From Rhodobiaceae bacterium (GTDB lineage Bacteria; Pseudomonadota; Alphaproteobacteria; Rhizobiales; Aestuariivirgaceae), in the NCBI GenBank assembly GCA_009885825.1, contig VFJY01000011.1:1-64000 (forward strand): DNA of 64,000 bases, written 5' to 3'. Both the position numbers and the translations under genes were made by a program. The notes beneath the pieces were generated by a model. That model worked only from the letters and a program-made list of their open reading frames with translations. It made no database searches and was not told where the DNA came from. Of this stretch, positions 27,543 to 36,023 are shown piece after piece (the stretch's first letter is position 1; each line of letters opens with the position of its first letter).

Positions 27543-28657
27543 GTGAGCGGCTGGATTATCCAACTGCCCCCCACCTGCGAGAGCGTCAATCCCATTTCCT
27601 GAATGGAATTCTGCATCTCGGTTAAGTCCCCCACATACATGAGGCGAATGACAGCGCCGTTGCCCGCGAGCGTTGACACATCAACACCGATAACGCCGGG
27701 TGTGGAGAGAATGCGTGAGCGAATTCCGTTCCATTCCGAAGGGCTTGTGAATGGCACGGCAACCGGAATGGACGAAGACTCGCCGCCGTCACCATACCCG
27801 CTTTCCGCTTCGGACTGCGCCACTGCTTTCTGCTTGTCTGACCGGTATTTGTCCACCATCACAGCATGGAAACGCGAGGCAGCCAGCGCCGCAGAGGCTT
27901 CCGGGCTGGGTGGTTCAGAGGAAAACGATTTATCGAATGTAATCTTGCCCAGCTCGGAGTTGCCGGCCATCGTGGCATGAATGCCGCCGCCTTCAACGGC
28001 TTCTGCCGTGGTGACCAGCACGGTTTTCGCGCCGTAGCGGCGGCGCAACGCTTCCAGCTTCACCGGGCTTAACTCCAGCACATCCTCCAGCGTCACCGCA
28101 TTGGCGTCCTCAAGGTCGCCCAAGGGGATGACGAGCGGCACCTGGGATTGCTCGGCGTGAAGATCTATCCACGCCTGCCGCCATGGATTGTCCTCCCAGA
28201 GCACAAGCCCCTCCGGGGTTTTCCACAGGGGAATAACCAGCATCGGGATCGCCTGGTCGGCCGCGACATTCACCCCGTATTGGGCGAAAAGATTGTAAAT
28301 CTTCGTGGGCAGGAAACGCACGGTGAACTTGCCGATGTAGCGGCCGGGGCCGGTATTTTCTTCCTCAATCGACAAGGACTTGAGCAGCGGGAGCACGTCT
28401 TTGGCCTCCATGCCCGCGATCACTGTAGCGAGGGATTCATTGCCCAGCCGCCGCGCCAGCATCACGATGGCCTTCATCTGGACTTCGACCAGCGCCTTGT
28501 TCTTGGCGGATGCGGCGTCCTTGTCGGTCACATCCACCTCGACGCCCTGCACGGCGAAAATGTTGGTTTCGACGGGGCCTCCAGCATAGGCACCCACCGG
28601 GCACCCAAGCATGATCATCGCGGCCATGAGAACCAGCCACATTTTCCGATGGATCAT
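27539..28657 (-). CDS. DUF2066 domain protein, exported
   Basis: A 372-residue exported protein. Residues 1-25 form a Sec signal peptide with probable cleavage after AYA; the LGC in its core is a poor lipobox. The mature part matches DUF2066: 'VQGVEVDVTDKDAASAKNKALVEVQMKAIVMLARRL' at the start, a 'YIGKFTVRFLPTKIYNLFAQYGV' segment and a C-terminal ACT-like 'VDVSTLAGNGAVIRLMYVG' block. Function is unknown. It is the first gene of the six-gene run to ppx and diverges from purM across 92 bases. Confidence 0.82.
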   Translation of the reverse strand: MIHRKMWLVLMAAMIMLGCPVGAYAGGPVETNIFAVQGVEVDVTDKDAASAKNKALVEVQMKAIVMLARRLGNESLATVIAGMEAKDVLPLLKSLSIEEENTGPGRYIGKFTVRFLPTKIYNLFAQYGVNVAADQAIPMLVIPLWKTPEGLVLWEDNPWRQAWIDLHAEQSQVPLVIPLGDLEDANAVTLEDVLELSPVKLEALRRRYGAKTVLVTTAEAVEGGGIHATMAGNSELGKITFDKSFSSEPPSPEASAALAASRFHAVMVDKYRSDKQKAVAQSEAESGYGDGGESSSIPVAVPFTSPSEWNGIRSRILSTPGVIGVDVSTLAGNGAVIRLMYVGDLTEMQNSIQEMGLTLSQVGGSWIIQPLT

Positions 28658-28749
28658 GCCGTCAACCGCTCCATTTCCCTTGGTGATTTCTCACCATCAC
28701 GCTTTATTCATGCGCCACTTCAGGCTAAGAGGCCTCTTTACCACGAATA

Positions 28750-29853
28750 ATGGGGCAAACTAGCGGCATGCGCGGCGGCAAACAAGCGGCAAGAAACGGC
28801 GTTACCTACGCGGATGCCGGCGTTGACATAACCGCTGGCAATGCGCTGGTTGATGCGATCAAACCCTTGGCGCGCTCGACCCGCCGCAAAGGGGCTGATT
28901 CAAGACTGGGAGGCTTTGGCGGACTATTTGACCTCAAGGCCTGTGGCTACAAAGACCCGGTGCTGGTGGCCGCCAATGACGGCGTTGGCACCAAGCTGCG
29001 GGTGGCCATCGAAACCGGGCTGCACCACGGTGTGGGCGTTGATCTGGTTGCCATGTCAGTCAACGACCTTATTGTGCAGGGGGCCGAGCCGCTTTTCTTT
29101 CTCGACTACTTTGCAACCGGCAAACTTGATGTGGCTCAGGCGCGCGATGTGATTGCTGGTATTGCCGATGGCTGCCGCCAGGCGGGCTGCGGCCTCATCG
29201 GCGGTGAAACTGCCGAGATGCCGGGCATGTATCATGGCAAGGATTATGATCTCGCGGGCTTCGCGGTCGGGGCTGTTGAGCGCAAGAGAATTTTGCCGAC
29301 GGCTGATGTCGGTGCTAGCGATGTTATTTTGGGACTGGCCTCATCGGGCCCGCATTCGAATGGTTATTCGCTCATTCGCAAGATTGTCGAAATGAGCGGG
29401 CTTGGCTATGATGCACCAGCACCATTTGCGGCAGGCAAGTCCCTCGGCGAAGCATTGCTCACACCCACACGGATCTATGTAAAGCCCTTGCTCAAGGTGT
29501 TTGCCAAGAGCAAATCCATCAAAGCACTGGCACATATTACAGGCGGTGGCTTCCTTGAAAACATCCCCCGGGTTTTGCCCAAGGGAATGGTTGCTGACAT
29601 CAATCTGGACAACGTGCCTTATCTGCCGGTGTTCAACTGGCTGCAGGAAATCGACGGCACATCAGAGCGCGAAATGCTGCGCACGTTTAACTGCGGCATC
29701 GGCATGATCGTGGTGGTGAAAGCGAAAGATGCAAAACCGGTAGCCGCAATCCTCAAAAAATCAGGAGAAAAAGTTGTCACCCTCGGCTCCTTGCGCAGGC
29801 GTAAAGGCATGGAGGAACAGGTGGCAACGACCGGCAGTTTACGCGTTCAATGA
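28750..29853 (+). CDS. purM: Phosphoribosylformylglycinamidine cyclo-ligase (AIR synthetase)
   Basis: A 367-residue cytosolic enzyme for step five of purine synthesis: FGAM + ATP to AIR. The N-terminal '[21 protein letters not shown]' strand, the 'GGFGGLFDL' nucleotide region, '[18 protein letters not shown]' and '[16 protein letters not shown]' are characteristic. The start is uncertain: an ATG at 28768 gives a length closer to the usual one, and neither has a clear ribosome-binding site. It diverges from the DUF2066 operon and overlaps purN by four bases. Confidence 0.95.
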   Translation: MGQTSGMRGGKQAARNGVTYADAGVDITAGNALVDAIKPLARSTRRKGADSRLGGFGGLFDLKACGYKDPVLVAANDGVGTKLRVAIETGLHHGVGVDLVAMSVNDLIVQGAEPLFFLDYFATGKLDVAQARDVIAGIADGCRQAGCGLIGGETAEMPGMYHGKDYDLAGFAVGAVERKRILPTADVGASDVILGLASSGPHSNGYSLIRKIVEMSGLGYDAPAPFAAGKSLGEALLTPTRIYVKPLLKVFAKSKSIKALAHITGGGFLENIPRVLPKGMVADINLDNVPYLPVFNWLQEIDGTSEREMLRTFNCGIGMIVVVKAKDAKPVAAILKKSGEKVVTLGSLRRRKGMEEQVATTGSLRVQ

Positions 29854-30422
29854 ACCGCAAGCGCGTTGGCGTTTTGATTTCCGGGCGCGGATCCAACATG
29901 GCGGCGATTGTGAAAGCCGCGCGCAATCCAGCCTATCCGGCTGAGATTGTTTGTGTTGTTTCGAACCGGCCCGATGCAGCTGGACTGCAATTTGCGCGGG
30001 ATAACAGCATTGCGGCGCACGCCATTGACCATAAACAATTTTCTTCGAGGGAAGAATTTGATTCAGCCCTCAATGATTACCTGCAATCGCAACGGCTCGA
30101 CATTGTCGCCTGCGCCGGCTTCATGCGCATCATGTCGCCGGTCCTGACCAAGGCCTGGGCGGGCCGCATGATCAATATTCATCCTTCGCTGCTGCCGCTC
30201 TACAAGGGCACGCACACGCATGCGCGCGCTTTGGCGGATGGTGCAAAAGTGCACGGCTGCAGTGTGCATTATGTCTCGGCTGAATTGGATTCAGGCCCCG
30301 TGATTGCGCGGGCCGAAGTTCCCGTGTTGCCTGGTGACACGCCCAAAACCTTGGCCGCGCGCGTGCTGGTGGAAGAGCATAAGCTCTATCCCAAGGCGCT
30401 CGCCATGGTCGCACTTACGTAA
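29850..30422 (+). CDS. purN: Phosphoribosylglycinamide formyltransferase
   Basis: A 190-residue GAR transformylase using 10-formyltetrahydrofolate in the third step of purine synthesis. The N-terminal '[16 protein letters not shown]' binds the phosphoribosyl group. The catalytic Asn/His/Asp set is in '[13 protein letters not shown]' and the following '[13 protein letters not shown]' block. The ATG overlaps the purM stop (ATGA). Its 3' end overlaps the convergent regulator gene by eight bases. Confidence 0.95.
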   Translation: MNRKRVGVLISGRGSNMAAIVKAARNPAYPAEIVCVVSNRPDAAGLQFARDNSIAAHAIDHKQFSSREEFDSALNDYLQSQRLDIVACAGFMRIMSPVLTKAWAGRMINIHPSLLPLYKGTHTHARALADGAKVHGCSVHYVSAELDSGPVIARAEVPVLPGDTPKTLAARVLVEEHKLYPKALAMVALT

Positions 30423-31128
30423 ATACATCCAACTGGGGTTGGCCGGTTTCCTTCCGCACTTCCTCCTGCCAGCGCTTTAACAATACCTTGCGGCGTTCCG
30501 GATATTTGTCTTTCAATACGTCCATCGCCAGCATGCGATCCGTGCGGAAGGAGCGGAAGCCCTGGCGCAATTCGCACCAGCCGATGATGATGCGCTGCGC
30601 ATCGAAATAGGAAACGGCGATTGGCCAAATCACGCGGGAAGTTTCCGCCCCCTCCTCAGCGCGATAATTCAACGACACTTTTTTGCCCTCACGGATGGCG
30701 CTGCGAAACAGCGCCACGTCAATCTTGTCCAGCACATGGGCATAGCGCGGCGGTACAAGCAGTGCTGCATCAAACAGGAAAGGCCGCAGCCTTTCGGGCA
30801 GTACGGTGCCGATTTTGGCGACCGTGTCCTGTGCCGCGCGCGACAGGTCCACATCGCCCCGCCGCATGACCCAGCGCAGGCCCAGCATCACAGCTTCAAG
30901 CTCATCGGTGGTGAACATCAACGGCGGCAGGTCGTAGCCTTCACCCAATACATAACCCACGCCCGCTTCCCCGCGAATGGGAACTCCGTCGGTTATCAGT
31001 GTGGAAATATCGCGGTAAACCGTGCGGAGTGAAACTTCCAGCTCATGGGCCATCACATCCCCGGTCACCGGCCTGCGGTGGCGGCGGAGAATTTGGATCA
31101 ACTGCAAAAGACGGTCGGCTCTGCGCAT
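30415..31128 (-). CDS. YafY/WYL-domain transcriptional regulator
   Basis: A 237-residue regulator. Residues 1-60 are an HTH_11 winged helix (RRADRLLQLIQILRRHRRPVTGDVMAHELEVSLRTVYRDISTL). A linker follows, then a WYL domain at ~135-205, in which the family's WYL strand reads 'IIIGWCELRQGFRSFRTDRM'. WYL proteins sense small ligands or nucleic acids through a Sm-like fold. The gene diverges from a GST gene across 80 bases that contain a perfect 21-bp palindrome. It therefore probably controls the GST-DUF1801-nucleoside hydrolase run and itself. Confidence 0.88.
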   Translation of the reverse strand: MRRADRLLQLIQILRRHRRPVTGDVMAHELEVSLRTVYRDISTLITDGVPIRGEAGVGYVLGEGYDLPPLMFTTDELEAVMLGLRWVMRRGDVDLSRAAQDTVAKIGTVLPERLRPFLFDAALLVPPRYAHVLDKIDVALFRSAIREGKKVSLNYRAEEGAETSRVIWPIAVSYFDAQRIIIGWCELRQGFRSFRTDRMLAMDVLKDKYPERRKVLLKRWQEEVRKETGQPQLDVFT

Positions 31129-31148
31129 GTCTTTCTTTTAGCGAATGT

Positions 31149-31169
31149 TGCTGACAGAAACTGTCAGCA
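31149..31169. promoter_or_regulatory. Palindromic operator between the WYL regulator and the GST gene
   Basis: TGCTGACAG-AAA-CTGTCAGCA is a perfect inverted repeat with nine-base arms and a three-base centre. It lies 20 bases upstream of the regulator ATG and 39 upstream of the GST ATG, where a dimeric repressor would cover both promoters. TGACAG...CTGTCA is, from memory, the type of site bound by YafY-like proteins. Confidence 0.7.
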
Positions 31170-31208
31170 GCGTGGCAGTAGTAGAACAGGCGAAAAGGAG
31201 ACGCAACA

Positions 31209-31925
31209 ATGATCACGCTTTATGGTTCAGGACCACACTTCGGCATGCCGGACCCCAGCCCCTTTGTTATCAAGGCGGTGACACTCTTCAGGATGGCAGG
31301 CATTCCTTACACGCCCGCTGAAATGAGCTTCGGCAAAGCGCCCAAGGGCAAGATTCCCTATATGGAGGAAGGCGGCAAACTCATTGGCGACTCCACGTTC
31401 ATCCGGTTTTACCTCGAAGAAAAATACGGAATTGATTTCAATGCAGGCTACAACTCCATTGAACTGGCGCAGGGCTGGGCAATCGAGCGCATGCTGGAAG
31501 AGCATTTCTACTGGTTTGTCGTCCACGACCGATGGTGTGTGGAGCGCAACTTTGAAGCGGGGCCACGAGAATTCTTCAATATGGCTCCTGCTCCCATTCG
31601 CCCTTTCATCAAGGCCATGGTCCGGCGGCAAGTACGCAAGACCCTGCACGCGCAAGGCCTTGGCCGCCATACCGATGCGGAGCGCAACAGGCTCGGAATT
31701 GCCCATGTAAATGCCGTCGCAACTTTACTTGGCGGAAAAAAATATCTGCTGGGCAGCAATCCATGCGGCGTGGATGCAACGGTTCATGCTTCGCTTTGGG
31801 CCGCCAGTTGCCCATTATTTGAGTCAGTAATAGGCGCACATATCCGTAGCCACGAAAAAATCATGGGTTATATTGAGCGCATGTCTTCCGAATTTCATCC
31901 GGGCTTTGCCAATGGCAAAAACTAG
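31209..31925 (+). CDS. Glutathione S-transferase family protein
   Basis: A 238-residue soluble protein of the GST fold. The thioredoxin-like N-domain (~1-75) reads 'ITLYGSGPHFGMPDPSPFVIKAVTLFRMAGIPYTP' and then 'KGKIPYMEEGGKLIGDSTFIRFYLEE', the cis-Pro and Ser/Thr glutathione site of the family. A helical C-domain carries 'NPCGVDATVHASLW', the N-capping box. The canonical Cys/Ser/Tyr near residue 10 is not obvious, which suggests a Tom37/metaxin-related or divergent GST class. AAGGAGA precedes the ATG. It is divergent from the WYL regulator and probably induced by a reactive or foreign compound. Confidence 0.82.
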   Translation: MITLYGSGPHFGMPDPSPFVIKAVTLFRMAGIPYTPAEMSFGKAPKGKIPYMEEGGKLIGDSTFIRFYLEEKYGIDFNAGYNSIELAQGWAIERMLEEHFYWFVVHDRWCVERNFEAGPREFFNMAPAPIRPFIKAMVRRQVRKTLHAQGLGRHTDAERNRLGIAHVNAVATLLGGKKYLLGSNPCGVDATVHASLWAASCPLFESVIGAHIRSHEKIMGYIERMSSEFHPGFANGKN

Positions 31926-32331
31926 GTTCAACGACAGGGACGTCGAGGCTGTTTTCAGCGCGTATCCCCTTCCCGTTCAACGCAAGCTTTTAGAGTTGCG
32001 AAGCATGATTTTTGATGTGGCAAAGAAAACTTCTGGCGTGGGACAACTGGAAGAAGCATTGCGCTGGGGACAACCCAGCTATCTTACTTCCGAAACAGAA
32101 AGCGGCAGCACGATCAGAATTGACCAAATCAGGAATGAGTCAAGTAAATATGGCATTTATTTCATTTGTACGTCGGGCCTGATTGACGATTTCAAAGAGC
32201 TCTATAGGGATGAGATGGATTTTGTAGGCAACCGCAGCATTGTGTTTGATGTGGCCGATGAGCTATCAGAGGCAGCGTTGCGCCATTGCATTTCATTGGC
32301 GCTGACCCATCACCTGCGCAAACGAGTCTAA
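31912..32331 (+). CDS. DUF1801 domain protein
   Basis: A 139-residue soluble protein of the YdhG-like DUF1801 fold (related to frataxin-like domains). The key pattern is 'VFSAYPLPVQRKLLELRSMIFDVA', then 'LEEALRWGQPSYLT' and 'YGIYFICTSGLIDDFKELY'. Function is unknown. An upstream in-frame ATG at 31873 exists, but the ATG at 31912 gives the normal N-terminus and overlaps the GST end by 14 bases. It is cotranscribed with the GST gene and precedes the nucleoside hydrolase by two bases. Confidence 0.78.
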   Translation: MAKTRFNDRDVEAVFSAYPLPVQRKLLELRSMIFDVAKKTSGVGQLEEALRWGQPSYLTSETESGSTIRIDQIRNESSKYGIYFICTSGLIDDFKELYRDEMDFVGNRSIVFDVADELSEAALRHCISLALTHHLRKRV

Positions 32332-32333
32332 AC

Positions 32334-33278
32334 ATGACCAAACCCCTTCCAATCATTATCGACACCGACCCCGGCCAGGACGACGCGGTTGCAATTCTCC
32401 TGGCGCTGGCTTCACCGGAATTTGAGGTTTTGGGCATCACGGCGGTGGCGGGAAACGTGCCTTTGGCGCTCACCGAAATCAACGCGCGCAAGATATGCGA
32501 ATTGGCGGGAAAGCCGGAGACGAAGGTTTTCTCTGGCGCCGTGCGTCCATTGCTGCGCGACCTGGTGACCGCTGAATACGTGCATGGACGCACGGGATTG
32601 GATGGGCCCGTTTTGCCCGAACCCACAATGCCGCTGCAAAAGCAGCACGCGGTTGATTTTATCGTCGAAACACTCATGACGCGCGAAGCCGGAACAATAA
32701 CGCTCTGCGTGCTTGGCCCCATGACGAACATCGCCCTTGCCCTCAATCGCGAACCGCGCATTGCCTCGCGCATCAACCGCATTGTGGCGATGGGCGGCGG
32801 ATTTTTCGAAGGCGGCAATGTAACGCCCGCCGCCGAGTTTAACATCTATGTGGACCCCCACGCGGCGCGCGCGGTTTTCGATGCGGATATTCCAATCACG
32901 CTTATACCGCTGGATTGCACCCACCAGGCGCTGACCAGCCGGGTGCGGGTGGAAAAGTTCCGCGTCATGAAAAACAAGTGCGGGCCTGCGACCGCCGCCC
33001 TTCTGGATTTCTTTGAGCGTTTCGACGAGCAGAAATATGGCACTGACGGCGGCCCGCTGCATGACCCCTGCGTGATGACATGGCTGCTGAAACCAGAACT
33101 GTTTCAAAGCCGCGATGTGAATGTCGCCATTGAATGCGAGTCAGAATTGACCATGGGCATGACGGTTGTGGACTGGTGGAAGGTCACCGAGCGCAAACCT
33201 AATGCCACGGTTTGCCGGTCAATCGATGCGGACGGCTTCTTTGATCTGCTCACAGAGCGGATTGCGAGATTGCCTTAG
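32334..33278 (+). CDS. Inosine-uridine preferring nucleoside hydrolase
   Basis: A 314-residue enzyme that cleaves the N-glycosidic bond of ribonucleosides for salvage. The N-terminal Asp cluster IIIDTDPGQDDAVAI binds Ca2+ and ribose. 'GAVRPLLRD', 'GPMTNIALAL', 'MGGGFFEGGNVTPAAEFNIYVDPHAA' (catalytic Asn and metal Asp) and 'PLHDPCVM' complete the site. The ATG at 32334 directly gives the conserved start; an earlier ATG at 32286 lies in the DUF1801 gene. Its stop overlaps by four bases the end of a tiny gene on the other strand. Confidence 0.92.
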   Translation: MTKPLPIIIDTDPGQDDAVAILLALASPEFEVLGITAVAGNVPLALTEINARKICELAGKPETKVFSGAVRPLLRDLVTAEYVHGRTGLDGPVLPEPTMPLQKQHAVDFIVETLMTREAGTITLCVLGPMTNIALALNREPRIASRINRIVAMGGGFFEGGNVTPAAEFNIYVDPHAARAVFDADIPITLIPLDCTHQALTSRVRVEKFRVMKNKCGPATAALLDFFERFDEQKYGTDGGPLHDPCVMTWLLKPELFQSRDVNVAIECESELTMGMTVVDWWKVTERKPNATVCRSIDADGFFDLLTERIARLP

Positions 33279-33445
33279 CCTGCCAATACAGCCACGGGCG
33301 CCAACGTCGCCAGCAACAGAACTGCTGCCATGATAAGCAGCAACTTGTGAGTTTCACTCATGGACAGATGGTGACGCGATTCTGCGCGCGGGAAAATGAT
33401 TCTTTTCAATGGTTTGCCGTGCGAGGACTCCGTTTGGTTAATCAT
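33275..33445 (-). CDS. Micro-gene 3: 56-residue protein with one C-terminal membrane helix
   Basis: The frame runs from an ATG at 33445, which overlaps the stop of the preceding small gene as ATGA, to a TAA at 33275-33277. The product has a basic, Ser/His-rich soluble half (KPLKRIIFPRAESRHH). One strong hydrophobic segment follows at residues ~34-56 (KLLLIMAAVLLLATLAPVAV), so it looks like a tail-anchored or single-span membrane peptide. An internal ATG at 33361 would leave only the membrane segment. It is not recognised. The coupled overlap is the main support for its being real. Confidence 0.5.
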   Translation of the reverse strand: MINQTESSHGKPLKRIIFPRAESRHHLSMSETHKLLLIMAAVLLLATLAPVAVLAG

Positions 33446-33624
33446 TGGTTAATTGTGATGACTTGCCGGGCGCGCAGCTTGAGCCGCAAATGCCTGATGC
33501 TGGTTTGATTGGTTGTCGTCGAAACCTGCGTTTGCGCTGTTTTCTTCTTGGCATCCGCAAATGCGCTTGATGATGCGGCGACCAGCATAAGGCCCAGTAT
33601 TGCCAGCGTTTGAGTAGTTTTCAT
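33442..33624 (-). CDS. Micro-gene 2: 60-residue exported peptide
   Basis: A Sec signal peptide fills the first ~24 residues (MKTTQTLAILGLMLVAASSS) with cleavage after AFA. The mature part is a ~37-residue basic, Thr/Gln/Arg-rich peptide without Cys. No family is recognised. The ATG overlaps the stop of the upstream small membrane protein by four bases, and its own stop overlaps the next micro-gene in the same way, suggesting a coupled three-gene unit. Confidence 0.55.
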   Translation of the reverse strand: MKTTQTLAILGLMLVAASSSAFADAKKKTAQTQVSTTTNQTSIRHLRLKLRARQVITINQ

Positions 33625-33803
33625 GATTTATCAGCCCTTCCTGGCCCGAAATTTTCGATAAGGGTGTCGACAAGCGGCAATACCACTCCAATTCCTATGG
33701 CCATAACAACAATCATGAATAGCGTATTGGTGAAAGCTGTCGCCGCAAGAACCACCGCGGCGGAAAACAGCAAAACAAGAATGGCTTCCAACAGAATTCG
33801 CAT
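33621..33803 (-). CDS. Micro-gene 1: 60-residue two-span membrane protein
   Basis: Almost entirely hydrophobic to residue ~47, with two candidate TM helices (about 5-22 and 27-47) and a polar tail (ENFGPGRADKS). It is not recognised. It is the first of three overlapping small genes. It lies 91 bases downstream of the stop of the molybdopterin oxidoreductase on the same strand, so it may be read through from that gene or have its own promoter in that gap. Confidence 0.55.
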   Translation of the reverse strand: MRILLEAILVLLFSAAVVLAATAFTNTLFMIVVMAIGIGVVLPLVDTLIENFGPGRADKS

Positions 33804-33894
33804 GGCAGGCTCCGTGAGGATTCAAGCGTTTAACTTGGCCCCGTTTTAAGCCTTCCAGCCTGAGCCTAAGCTGAACCTGCCGTTCATTTTGAGT

Positions 33895-35988
33895 TCATGC
33901 CGCGCCGCGCAGCCAGACTCGATTGTCATGGTAGGTGCCGCCGGCCGCCGGAGCGGGCTGGTCGCTGCCTGTCAGCGTGTTGATGCCTTGGCCATCCTCA
34001 AAGGCTTCATTGGGCCAGACTGATTCCGCAATGAGCACGCCGCGCCTTTGGCCCGCATGGGCCTTGGCGTGGAGCGTCACAACGCCCCGGGCGCTGCCGA
34101 CTTTCACCTTGTCGCCGTCAGCAATGCCTGCCGCCGCCAAATCAAGCGGATGCACAAAGAGCGTTGGCCTGCCCTCGCGTTTTAGCGACGATGGTGTTTC
34201 GTTGAATGTGGAATTCAGGAAGGTGCGCGCCGGGCTGGTGGCGAGGCGGAAGGGGTATTCGTCGTTTGCTTCTTCATGCACGTTCCAATGGTCCGGAAAT
34301 TCCGGCATGCCGCCAATCGGCCCAAACACGCCCTTTGGCGACAGGTAAGCGGCTTTCACCCAGTCAGGCCTGAAATGAAACTTGCCATCCGGATGGCCAA
34401 AGCCATTGAGGCAGTGCGAGGTTTCGAAATCGGGCTGCACATCAATCCAGTTTTCCTCGTCGAGCTTCTGGAGATCTGGCCGTTTTGAGTGGGTGAGTGT
34501 CCAGTCAATGATTTCGCGGGGGCTCATGGCGAAGCCTTCATGCTCAGCGCCCAGCCTTTTGGCCAGATCGCATATCACGTCATGATTGGTGCGGCATTCG
34601 CCCGGCGCTTCCACAAGCTTGCGGCCAAGCATGATGTGCTGGTGGCCACCGCCCTGATACACATCGTCATGCTCGAGGAACATCGTGGCGGGCAAAACGA
34701 TGTCGGCGTATTTGGCCGTTTCGGTCATGAACTGCTCGTGCACGCACACGAACAAGTCCTCGCGGGCCAAGCCCTGTTTCACTTTGGTTTGATCGGGCGC
34801 CACGGAGGCCGGATTGGTGTTTTGAATGAGCATGGCCTTCACCGGCGGGCCGCCAGCCAGATCATGGGGATCGCCCAGCAAGGCGGGGCCAATGCGGCTT
34901 TGATCAATCACGCGAAGGCTGGAATTCTTCCTGTCCAGCCCTTCGATCATGGTCTTGTTCCATTTGTACATGCCGCTGTTGGAATGGAGCGCGCCGCCGC
35001 CTTCGTGCTGCCAAGCGCCGGTGACTGTTGGAATGCAGGCGACGGCATGAACATTGACAGCGCCATTGCGCGAACGGCTGAAGCCATAGCCGATGCGGAA
35101 ATAGCTTCGCCGGGTTTCGCCGATCAGCTTGGCGAAGGCTTCGATTTCGGCCACAGGGATGTCGCAAATTTTCGCCGCCCATTCCGGCGTTCTGGTTTTG
35201 AGATGGGCTTCAAATTCGCGCGGGCAATCCGTGAGCTTTTCGAGATAGGGCCAATCGGCATGGCCATCCCGGAACAGCACATGCATGATGGCGCAGGCGA
35301 GCGCCCCATCGGTGCCGGGACGGATCAGGACTTTGACGTCGGCCTGTTTCATGGTGCCGGTATCGTAGATATCGACACAGGCAATTTTGGTGCCGCGCTC
35401 CTTGCGGGCTTTGAGCGCGTGGGTCATCACGTTGACTTGCGTGTTCACCGGATTTCCGCCCCAGATGACGATCAGGTCGGACTCGTGCATTTCGCGGGGA
35501 TCGACGCCCGCGACCTTGCCCACGCCGGCAAAATATCCGGTCCACGAAAGCGTTATGCAGAACGTGCCATACATGCCGGAATATTTCTTGGCGTGGCGCA
35601 GGCGCTCGATGCCGTCGCGCATCACGAGACCCATGGTGCCCGCGTAGTAATAGGGCCAGATGGACTCCGAGCCGCAGTCGGCCTCGGCCTTCAGGAAAGC
35701 CGTTGCGGTTTCTGCCATAGCCTCTTCCCAGGAAATGCGCGTGAATTGGCCGGACCCCTTGGGGCCAGAGCGCTTCAGGGGATAGAGCAGCCGGTCTGGA
35801 TGGTGGATGCGCTCGGCGTAGCGCGCCACTTTTTCGCAGATCACGCCCAATGTATAAGAATTATCTTTGGCGCCATGCACCCGCCCAATGGTGCGCTCAT
35901 CCAGCAGCTCCACTTCCAGCGCGCAGGTCGACGGGCAATCATGGGGGCAAACGGAAATTCCGGTTTTGATAGTGGGCTGAATGTTCAT
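33895..35988 (-). CDS. Molybdopterin oxidoreductase of the formate dehydrogenase/DMSO reductase family
   Basis: A 697-residue bis-molybdopterin enzyme. The N-terminal [4Fe-4S] ligands are Cys14, Cys18, Cys22 and Cys51 (CPHDCPSTC then GVICEK). The molybdopterin domains follow ('IVIWGGNPVNTQVNV', 'FRIGYGFSRSRNG', 'IPTVTGAWQHEGGG'), and the C-terminal dinucleotide-binding domain starts near residue 575 with 'RLATSPARTFLNSTF'. Cys144 (GTFC) is a candidate Mo ligand by position. There is no Tat signal, so it should be cytosolic. No electron-transfer subunit or chaperone gene is adjacent, so the redox partner and substrate are unknown. Confidence 0.9.
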   Translation of the reverse strand: MNIQPTIKTGISVCPHDCPSTCALEVELLDERTIGRVHGAKDNSYTLGVICEKVARYAERIHHPDRLLYPLKRSGPKGSGQFTRISWEEAMAETATAFLKAEADCGSESIWPYYYAGTMGLVMRDGIERLRHAKKYSGMYGTFCITLSWTGYFAGVGKVAGVDPREMHESDLIVIWGGNPVNTQVNVMTHALKARKERGTKIACVDIYDTGTMKQADVKVLIRPGTDGALACAIMHVLFRDGHADWPYLEKLTDCPREFEAHLKTRTPEWAAKICDIPVAEIEAFAKLIGETRRSYFRIGYGFSRSRNGAVNVHAVACIPTVTGAWQHEGGGALHSNSGMYKWNKTMIEGLDRKNSSLRVIDQSRIGPALLGDPHDLAGGPPVKAMLIQNTNPASVAPDQTKVKQGLAREDLFVCVHEQFMTETAKYADIVLPATMFLEHDDVYQGGGHQHIMLGRKLVEAPGECRTNHDVICDLAKRLGAEHEGFAMSPREIIDWTLTHSKRPDLQKLDEENWIDVQPDFETSHCLNGFGHPDGKFHFRPDWVKAAYLSPKGVFGPIGGMPEFPDHWNVHEEANDEYPFRLATSPARTFLNSTFNETPSSLKREGRPTLFVHPLDLAAAGIADGDKVKVGSARGVVTLHAKAHAGQRRGVLIAESVWPNEAFEDGQGINTLTGSDQPAPAAGGTYHDNRVWLRGAA

Positions 35989-36023
35989 GGACGGCAGATA
36001 TAGCCGAAACTATAGTGGCCGTC

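Noticed and set aside
33895..35988. Selenocysteine at the molybdenum site of the formate-dehydrogenase-like enzyme
   Set aside because: The frame has no internal TGA; a Cys codon occupies the expected position.
34489..36003. A 504-codon open frame on the plus strand
   Set aside because: It lies antisense to the molybdopterin oxidoreductase, whose family motifs are unmistakable. It is an open shadow typical of GC-rich genes.
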